Below the pieces are notes generated by a model. The model was given only the letters and a program-made list of their open reading frames with translations, was not told where the DNA came from and ran no database searches. This document shows positions 31,714 to 37,410 of a DNA stretch of 37,410 nt, one piece after another. The stretch is from Flavobacteriales bacterium. GTDB lineage: Bacteria > Bacteroidota > Bacteroidia > UBA10329. A program made the translations under genes and the position numbers. How positions within the stretch are numbered: position 1 is the first letter of the stretch; each line of letters opens with the position of its first letter. The DNA lies in assembly GCA_018402015.1 (NCBI GenBank), contig JAGYJL010000022.1:1-37410 (forward strand). Reading direction: 5' to 3'.

Positions 31714-33390
31714 TTACTTTTCTAGACCTTTGTCGGAAAGTATGCGGTTGTATTCTGCCGTATCGTCAAGGATTTTCAGCGCTTTCAAAACTTCCGTATC
31801 ATCTTCCAGCATAGCCTGTATTCGGCCCTTTTGATGGTAATAACGAGAAACCAATTCGCCTCTAAGTAGCTCTTTCACTTCGCTGCTGAATTCTTCCAGA
31901 TCATGCTCCTTATTGTGTTTCACCTGATTTAGTAGTGCGGTGTATTCCGTCTCAATTCTGCTGAAATATTTTTCTTCATCTGCCACCTCCTTCAGCTTTT
32001 CCATCATTTTCTCGCTGTCGGTCGTATAATCGAAGTCTTTCGACTCTAACCACGTTTTGAATTCCGCGTAAATCTCATCGTTCACACGAAAATCATTCAC
32101 CGATGGAATTTCCTTGTTTCTATGGTAGAACTCCGTTGCAAAATCGAAGTACAGCATCTTCATACCCAGGTTGAAAGCTACTTCAGATAGTTTTCTTGGC
32201 TCCATTTTTACATCTGGGTTAATACCACCGCCATCGAAAACGGGCCTACCCGCTTTGGTTTCGTATCGGGTAATAAGCGAATCGGGAACTTTTCCAACGC
32301 TTCCATCTTCGTTTCTATTTGAGTAGTCAAGTGCCTGAATACAGCGTCCGCTGGGAATGTAATATTTGGCGGTGGTCACTTTAAGTTGAGAGTTGTAGCT
32401 AAGCGGGCGAGTGGTCTGAACGAGGCCTTTACCGAAGGTACGCTGACCGATGATAACGCCTCGGTCCAGATCCTGAATAACCCCAGAAACGATTTCTGAT
32501 GCCGAAGCAGATCCGCTGTTAACCAACACCGCCAATGGCATTTCTTTATCAAGTGGCGTTTGCATGGCCTTATAGTCCTTGTTCCATTCTTCTACCTTGC
32601 CTTTTGTGCTTACGATCAACTCGCCTTTTGAGACGAAAAGATTACTCAGTTCTACAGCTTCTTTAAGTAGACCTCCAGGATTTCCTCGAAGATCCAGAAC
32701 CAGTTTCTTCATTCCTTTTGTCTTCAATTCCTCAATGGCCGCCCGAACGTCCTGAGAGCAATTGTCTGTAAAGCTTGATAGGTTCACGTAACCGACCTCT
32801 TCGTTCAACATTCCCGAGTAGGGCACGCTATTTATCTTAATCTCTTCACGCGTAATGGTCACGTCCATAGGTTTTGTCTCCCCGTAGCGCTGAATCTTGA
32901 CCTTCACTTCGGTTTGTGGTTGACCCTTGAGTACCGAGCTGATATCTTCGGTCGATTTTCCTTCAGTAGATTTTCCGTTTACCTCGAGAATAATGTCACC
33001 AGCCAAAAGTCCGGCCTTCATTGCTGGGAAGTTCTCGTATGGCTCGGCCACTACAACAAGGCTGTCCTTTTTCCTGATCAAAGCTCCAATACCGCCATAC
33101 TGACCTGTGGTCATGAATCGGTAATCCTCTATGTCGGTCTCTGGAATGTAGTTGGTATAAGGATCCAGCGATTCCAGCATGCCCTCAATTCCTTTTTCAA
33201 CCAGTTGTCCTGGTTGTGTTTCATCTACGTAATAAAGGTTCAATTCCTTGAACAGCGTAATGAAAATGTCGAGGTTCTTACTTATCTCGAAATACGAATC
33301 AACGTAACTGCTGGTAAGCAGCGACAACATTATAAGTGGCACTATCACAAGTACCGATCTGATTTTTCTCCAAGTTTTCTGAAAAGTCAT
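31714..33390 (-). CDS. S41 C-terminal processing peptidase
   Basis: A 558-residue CTP/Tsp-type serine protease. One N-terminal membrane helix (SVLVIVPLIMLSLLTSSYV) anchors it to the periplasmic face. A PDZ domain follows (GGIGALIRK to AGLLAGDIILEVNGKS). The catalytic core has VLVNSGSASASEIVSG with the nucleophilic Ser and RTFGKGLVQT with the general-base Lys. A helical C-terminal extension of about 150 residues is typical of Bacteroidota members. It trims or degrades envelope proteins. Its start overlaps the end of rnpA by 4 bases. Confidence 0.95.
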   Translation of the reverse strand: MTFQKTWRKIRSVLVIVPLIMLSLLTSSYVDSYFEISKNLDIFITLFKELNLYYVDETQPGQLVEKGIEGMLESLDPYTNYIPETDIEDYRFMTTGQYGGIGALIRKKDSLVVVAEPYENFPAMKAGLLAGDIILEVNGKSTEGKSTEDISSVLKGQPQTEVKVKIQRYGETKPMDVTITREEIKINSVPYSGMLNEEVGYVNLSSFTDNCSQDVRAAIEELKTKGMKKLVLDLRGNPGGLLKEAVELSNLFVSKGELIVSTKGKVEEWNKDYKAMQTPLDKEMPLAVLVNSGSASASEIVSGVIQDLDRGVIIGQRTFGKGLVQTTRPLSYNSQLKVTTAKYYIPSGRCIQALDYSNRNEDGSVGKVPDSLITRYETKAGRPVFDGGGINPDVKMEPRKLSEVAFNLGMKMLYFDFATEFYHRNKEIPSVNDFRVNDEIYAEFKTWLESKDFDYTTDSEKMMEKLKEVADEEKYFSRIETEYTALLNQVKHNKEHDLEEFSSEVKELLRGELVSRYYHQKGRIQAMLEDDTEVLKALKILDDTAEYNRILSDKGLEK

Positions 33391-33767
33391 GCTTCCAGCG
33401 TATTTAGTTTGTCAATCACCCGTTTCATAACAACCGTCAAGTCATCGAATTCAGGAATCTCGTTGCCAATGTAAACAAATGCCAACGCAAAATATTTCTC
33501 CGAATTGTGCCAATTTTCAATCAATTCCGATTTATTCAATCGATACGTTTCTCTGATCAGTCTTTTAATATGGTTCCGAGACACGGCTTTTTTAAATCTT
33601 TTTTTAGGAACAGATATCAACAGTTTTGCATTGGCAGAGCTGTCTTCTAAACTCAGGTACATCACTCTTATTGGGAATTCCTTGAACGACCTGCCGTCTT
33701 TGAAAAGCGCATCGATTTCCAATTTGGAGCAGAGTTTTTCCGCCTTTCCGAACGTATATCTGCCCAT
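33387..33767 (-). CDS. rnpA: Ribonuclease P protein component
   Basis: A 126-residue basic protein from the ATG at 33767; a GTG two codons earlier is the alternative. It opens with FGKAEKLCSKLEIDALFKDGRSF and carries the RNA-binding helix SVPKKRFKKAVSRNHIKRLIRETYR, the RNP-1-like signature of RnpA. It binds the catalytic RNA of RNase P for tRNA 5' maturation. It is not next to rpmH or dnaA, its common neighbours in other phyla; instead it is coupled by a 4-base overlap to the S41 protease gene. Confidence 0.96.
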   Translation of the reverse strand: MGRYTFGKAEKLCSKLEIDALFKDGRSFKEFPIRVMYLSLEDSSANAKLLISVPKKRFKKAVSRNHIKRLIRETYRLNKSELIENWHNSEKYFALAFVYIGNEIPEFDDLTVVMKRVIDKLNTLEA

Positions 33768-33789
33768 TTTCACTGAAAGTAGAAAACAA

Positions 33790-33818
33790 AAAGGGGCATT
33801 GATCCCAAAGCCCCCTTT
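33790..33818 (-). terminator. Terminator of the hemD transcript
   Basis: AAAGGGGC (33790-33797) pairs with GCCCC, a bulged C, and TTT (33810-33818). On the minus strand the stem is followed by TTTTTGTTTT. It lies 25 bases after the hemD stop and just before rnpA, so rnpA needs its own promoter. Confidence 0.82.
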
Positions 33819-33842
33819 CCCTTAAGTATTTTTAACAAGCAA

Positions 33843-34595
33843 TTATTTTTTCTTGTTGGCCTGAGTGATGTATTGATCGAGAGCCATGGTCATTGATGGA
33901 GCATTTGGCACTGGTGCTCCAATGTCCAGTTTTAAATTGTGCTCTTTGACTGCATGCGTTGTTGTTGGTCCAAAAGCGGCAATGCGCGTTTTATTCTGTT
34001 TGAAATCAGGGAAATTCTCGAACAACGATTTGATTCCCGATGGGCTGTAGAAAACAAGCACATCGTAATTCACATCAGCTAGGTCGGAGAGGTCACTGCA
34101 AACAGTTTTGTACAGAACAGCGCGGGTATAGTCCACACCCAAAGCATCCAAAGATTCCGGAACCGTTTGCTTCAGATCATCGATGCAAGGAAGAAGAAAC
34201 TTCTCGCCCTTGTGTTTTTTCAGAACCTCTACAAGATCGCGGAATGTATTTCCTCCGTAAAAGATCTTTCGCTTTCTATACACTACGTAGTTCTGTAGGT
34301 AGTAGGCAATAGCTTCAGAAACGCAGAAATACTTCATGCTTTCTGGAACAGTAACACGCGTTTCTTCACAAATGCGGAAAAAGTGATCGGCCGCGTTCTT
34401 ACTCGTAAAGATCACAGCAGAGTGATCGAGAATATTGATTTTCTGAGTGCGAAAGTCTTTTGCCTCTACTCCTTCAACATGAATAAACGAACGGAAATCG
34501 ATTTTAAGGTTGTGCTTTTCAGCAAGGTCGAAGTATGGGTTTTTGTCTCCTTCAGGTTTTGGTTGAGAAACCAGGATACTTTTTACTTTGTCCAT
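33843..34595 (-). CDS. hemD: Uroporphyrinogen-III synthase
   Basis: A 250-residue two-domain HemD. It starts ILVSQPKPEGDKNPYFDLAEKHN. The first domain has AVIFTSKNAADHFF, the hinge region VSEAIAYYLQ, and the second domain KFLLPCIDDLKQTVPESLDALG, VLVFYSPSGIKSLFENF and IAAFGPTTTHAVKEHNL, the standard order. It closes hydroxymethylbilane to uroporphyrinogen III in tetrapyrrole synthesis. Sequence conservation in the family is low, but all blocks are present. It lies 18 bases behind the DUF4271 gene, which is a frequent partner in this phylum. Confidence 0.92.
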   Translation of the reverse strand: MDKVKSILVSQPKPEGDKNPYFDLAEKHNLKIDFRSFIHVEGVEAKDFRTQKINILDHSAVIFTSKNAADHFFRICEETRVTVPESMKYFCVSEAIAYYLQNYVVYRKRKIFYGGNTFRDLVEVLKKHKGEKFLLPCIDDLKQTVPESLDALGVDYTRAVLYKTVCSDLSDLADVNYDVLVFYSPSGIKSLFENFPDFKQNKTRIAAFGPTTTHAVKEHNLKLDIGAPVPNAPSMTMALDQYITQANKKK

Positions 34596-34613
34596 GGGTC
34601 GATTGAACGTTTT

Positions 34614-35447
34614 TTACTGCATTCCCTGTACCAAACGGATCAGTACAAAAACAGGCAGGATTTCAAGCGCGCAAAGGTAGTAAAACAAATGCAGCAACGA
34701 TATGCGAGAGGCATACACAGCAAGTTGCATTCCGCGAAGCAAACCTTGTAAATAGAACAGACCTGCAACTAGCAGCCCCATGGTTACTAACCAAGTTGAA
34801 GGTATAATGGAGTTGTAGAACATTAATAATGAGAGAGGTAGCAATAGAAGCCCCGCCATGGAATGGAGTAGATTCTGATTAAAAGAATGAATCTTTAATT
34901 CCTGATGGAGGTCAAAAAGAAATGAAATTCCAAAAAGAACAATTCGTTTTATGCCGAACATCAGCAGCAACAATCCCAGAACCTTGAAATAGAACGCACT
35001 GAAAGATCCGGAAATTTGAAATTTCGAAAAGCCAACTGATGCTAAGAAAAGTGAGATGGAAGTTCCTCCAACTACTAACAGCAGAAAACGATTTCTAGTG
35101 CGCTGAGAGTTTTCTACCCGAGCTTCTTGCATGGCAAGATTCCTATCTACAGTTGCCTTGAATACCGATGAGAAGATTCCTTCCGAGTTCTTCTGAAGGT
35201 AGATCAGAATAGCTCCACAGATTGCAATCAGTACAAACACGAATGTGTTGCCTGTATCGATGCGCTCTAACCATGTCAGGTCGGTAGTTTGCAACAAGTG
35301 ATCATGAAAAAGGCTTTCTGTCGGCTTGTCAAGTATTGTTACATCAATAGAGTCAAGCTCGGAAACGAATCCAACGGAATCGCTTGCTAAGAATTGAACA
35401 GTATCAACAGCAGCCTCTTGCATGGCGCAAAGGTAGCGCTGATTCAT
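34614..35447 (-). CDS. DUF4271 integral membrane protein
   Basis: A 277-residue membrane protein whose C-terminal two thirds carry about six helices (for example [96 protein letters not shown]). The pattern and the position just before hemD identify it as DUF4271, a Bacteroidota family of unknown function. The start is uncertain: ATGs exist at 35447 and 35423, and a -7 box lies between them, which favours the shorter form (269 residues). Confidence 0.82.
   Translation of the reverse strand: MNQRYLCAMQEAAVDTVQFLASDSVGFVSELDSIDVTILDKPTESLFHDHLLQTTDLTWLERIDTGNTFVFVLIAICGAILIYLQKNSEGIFSSVFKATVDRNLAMQEARVENSQRTRNRFLLLVVGGTSISLFLASVGFSKFQISGSFSAFYFKVLGLLLLMFGIKRIVLFGISFLFDLHQELKIHSFNQNLLHSMAGLLLLPLSLLMFYNSIIPSTWLVTMGLLVAGLFYLQGLLRGMQLAVYASRISLLHLFYYLCALEILPVFVLIRLVQGMQ
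35428..35435 (-). promoter_or_regulatory. Bacteroidota -7 box (TAccTTTG) at the DUF4271 start
   Basis: The minus strand reads TACCTTTG, an exact TAnnTTTG match, ending only 5 bases before the ATG at 35423 and inside the frame that opens at 35447. If used, the mRNA would begin at or very near the ATG, leaderless or nearly so. No -33 element was seen. Confidence 0.3.
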
Positions 35448-35464
35448 TTCTACATTTACCGAAC

Positions 35465-37410
35465 ATGAAGACCGTTTTATCTGTTCCGTTCGTTTTCATT
35501 ATTGCAATGTTTCAATCTTGCGGACAACAAAATTCATCTATGACAGACCATAAACACACCAACGCACTTATCAACGAAACGAGTCCGTACCTGCTTCAGC
35601 ATGCGCACAATCCGGTCAATTGGGTGGCTTGGAATGATGAAAGTCTTGCCAGGGCGAAAGCAGAGCAGAAACCGATCTTGGTGAGCATTGGCTACAGCGC
35701 ATGCCATTGGTGCCATGTAATGGAGCACGAGAGTTTTGAGGACAGCACCGTTGCCGCTTACATGAATGCGCATTTCGTTTGCATCAAAGTCGATCGGGAA
35801 GAACGGCCAGATGTAGATCAGGTTTACATGAATGCCGTGCAATTGATGACTGGACGCGGAGGTTGGCCACTCAACTGCTTCGCCTTGCCCGATGGCAGGC
35901 CGCTTTACGGAGGAACTTATTTCCCCAAAGAACAGTGGATGGATGTGATGGGAAAAGTGGCTGGCATTTGGGAAAACGACCGCGAAAAGGCTTTTGAATA
36001 TGCCACCAACCTTACCAGAGGAATCAAGGAAAGTGAGCTCATTCAAAGAAATGCTGATGATGCTGAGTTCACTGCAGAAGATGTGAAATCCTACGTCCAA
36101 AAGTGGAAATTGGATTTTGATAATCGCGAAGGCGGCCCAAACCGCGCACCTAAATTTCCGTTGCCGAATAACTACGAATTCCTGTTGCGCTACGCGTTCT
36201 TGAATGATGATCAAGAAGTCAAGAATCACGTTGACTTGACGCTGGAAAAAATGGCCTTCGGAGGCATTTACGACCAGATCGGTGGAGGGTTTGCGCGCTA
36301 TTCTGTGGACGGACTTTGGAAAGTGCCTCACTTTGAGAAAATGCTGTACGATAACGCACAGTTGGTTTCGCTCTATTCAGAAGCTTATCAAGCCACTAAA
36401 AACCCACTTTACAAGGAAATTGTGGATGAAACCTTGGCGTTCATCCAACGCGAAATGACCTCGGAAGAAGGCGCATTCTATTCTGCTTTGGATGCAGATA
36501 GCGAAGGCGAAGAAGGCAAGTTTTATGTGTGGAAAGAGGATGAATTGAAAATTGTTTTGGGCGATGATCTCAATTGGGTAAAAGCCTACTACAACATCAA
36601 CTCAAAAGGATTTTGGGAGCACGGAAATTACATTTTGCTTCGCGATAAGACGGATGAGGATTTTGCAAAGAAACAAGGCTGGTCTGTCGATGAACTGAAA
36701 GCGAATGTTGTTGATGTGAAAAGTCGATTGCTGGCCGAAAGAAGCAAACGTATTCGCCCAGGATTGGATGATAAACAACTCACTTCTTGGAACGCGCTGA
36801 TGCTGAAAGGCTACGCTGATGCATATCGCGTTTTCGGAAATCAGGAATACCTGAAAACAGCTTTGAAAAGTGCCGATTTCATTCTCAAAACGCAGCGCAA
36901 AGAAGATGGCGGACTGTGGCACAATCACAAAGGGAAACGTTCCACCATCAACGGGTTTTTGGAAGATTACTGTTTCACCATCGAAGCTTTGATTTCGCTT
37001 TATCAGGCAACGTTTGACCGAAAATGGTTGGATGAAGCAGATACTCTGGCGAAGTACACCATCGAGCATTTCCACGATCCGGAATCAGGTATGTTCTTCT
37101 TCAATTCCAACAGCGATGCGCAACTTATTGCCCGCAAAATGGAGTTGACCGATAACGTTATTCCATCATCAAACTCCAGCATGGCGAAGGGACTTTTCTA
37201 TCTCGGACATTACCTTGATAAGAAGGAATATCTCGAAATCTCTGAGCAGATGCTGCACAACGTCAAACCAAGTATTTCGCAAGGCGCGAGCTGGTATTCC
37301 AATTGGTTGGAATTGATGCTGCACCATACAAGTCCGTTCTACGAAGTGGCAATAGTTGGCCCAGAAGTGGAACAGAAACGCGCAGCATTGGAGCAATACT
37401 ACAAGCCAAA
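35465..37410 (+). CDS. Thioredoxin-domain protein of the YyaL/SSP411 (DUF255) family, cut by window end
   Basis: At least 648 residues; no stop before the window ends. The N-terminus ([16 protein letters not shown]) is a lipoprotein signal with Cys18 as lipidation site. The DUF255 thioredoxin-like domain follows: [17 protein letters not shown], then [15 protein letters not shown] with Cys80 and Cys83, [13 protein letters not shown] and GGWPLNCF. The rest is an alpha/alpha-barrel region ([46 protein letters not shown]). Relatives include human spermatogenesis-associated protein 20; the biochemical role is unknown. Most family members are cytoplasmic, so a lipid anchor is notable. It is divergent from the DUF4271 gene, with 17 bases between the outermost ATGs. 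Confidence 0.92.
   Translation, partial: MKTVLSVPFVFIIAMFQSCGQQNSSMTDHKHTNALINETSPYLLQHAHNPVNWVAWNDESLARAKAEQKPILVSIGYSACHWCHVMEHESFEDSTVAAYMNAHFVCIKVDREERPDVDQVYMNAVQLMTGRGGWPLNCFALPDGRPLYGGTYFPKEQWMDVMGKVAGIWENDREKAFEYATNLTRGIKESELIQRNADDAEFTAEDVKSYVQKWKLDFDNREGGPNRAPKFPLPNNYEFLLRYAFLNDDQEVKNHVDLTLEKMAFGGIYDQIGGGFARYSVDGLWKVPHFEKMLYDNAQLVSLYSEAYQATKNPLYKEIVDETLAFIQREMTSEEGAFYSALDADSEGEEGKFYVWKEDELKIVLGDDLNWVKAYYNINSKGFWEHGNYILLRDKTDEDFAKKQGWSVDELKANVVDVKSRLLAERSKRIRPGLDDKQLTSWNALMLKGYADAYRVFGNQEYLKTALKSADFILKTQRKEDGGLWHNHKGKRSTINGFLEDYCFTIEALISLYQATFDRKWLDEADTLAKYTIEHFHDPESGMFFFNSNSDAQLIARKMELTDNVIPSSNSSMAKGLFYLGHYLDKKEYLEISEQMLHNVKPSISQGASWYSNWLELMLHHTSPFYEVAIVGPEVEQKRAALEQYYKP

Noticed and set aside
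35534-36331. A 265-codon open frame on the minus strand under the thioredoxin-domain gene
   Set aside because: The plus strand carries a clear DUF255 protein with conserved motifs over the whole span; the antisense frame is a shadow.

Overview
The window looks like a chromosomal segment of a Bacteroidota bacterium, most likely a marine or freshwater Flavobacteriales lineage (Crocinitomicaceae/Cryomorphaceae-like; the rank is inference). The grounds are four secreted proteins with type IX secretion (T9SS) C-terminal sorting domains, a F1Fo-ATPase operon without atpD/atpC, DUF4271 and DUF3604 genes, Bacteroidota -7 boxes of the form TAnnTTTG upstream of many genes, and starts that lack Shine-Dalgarno sequences. 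No tRNA, rRNA, CRISPR array, integrase or transposase is visible.

Layout. 0-2.6 kb (-): a DUF3604 lipoprotein and a nitroreductase-fold protein that is a good match to iodotyrosine deiodinase. 2.6-7.8 kb: a trans-sulfuration PLP enzyme, a secreted M43 metalloprotease, a short BLUF blue-light photoreceptor, and an ArsC-like/EamA pair. 7.7-15.3 kb (-): a 1201-residue NtrY-like histidine kinase, two tandem lamin-tail-domain T9SS proteins and a second M43 protease. 15.3-15.8 kb: a gene-free stretch of palindromes centred on AGATCT, then a stranded atpG 3' end with its own terminator. 15.8-21.6 kb (+): a Crp/Fnr-type regulator, a 1124-residue tail-fibre-like protein with an S74 self-cleaving chaperone domain, a frameshifted class III adenylate cyclase and a decayed second S74 C-terminus. 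21.5-28.0 kb (-): bactofilin, AtpZ, a small membrane protein, then atpB-E-F-H-A-G. 28.1-30.1 kb (+): a hotdog thioesterase and two GT2 glycosyltransferases. 30.1-35.4 kb (-): DUF4271-hemD, then rnpA-S41 protease-O-antigen-ligase-like protein. 35.5 kb to the end (+): a YyaL/SSP411-like thioredoxin-domain protein cut by the window edge.

The most unusual region is 15.7-21.7 kb. Two C-terminal codon blocks typical of AtpG (ending AAALEEG-stop and AAALEDG-stop) lie in the same orientation 5.9 kb apart. The distal one keeps the operon-type terminator. The one still joined to atpG is out of frame, so the present atpG frame runs on 62 codons, antisense through an S74 gene remnant. The simplest reading is that a small island (regulator, fibre, cyclase) entered the 3' end of atpG and displaced the native end. 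Strain mixing or assembly error must be excluded first, because two single-base frameshifts (atpG and the cyclase) lie within about 1 kb.

Elsewhere, the deiodinase homologue keeps all three residues that bind halotyrosine in the human enzyme, and the BLUF protein keeps every residue of the flavin photocycle.
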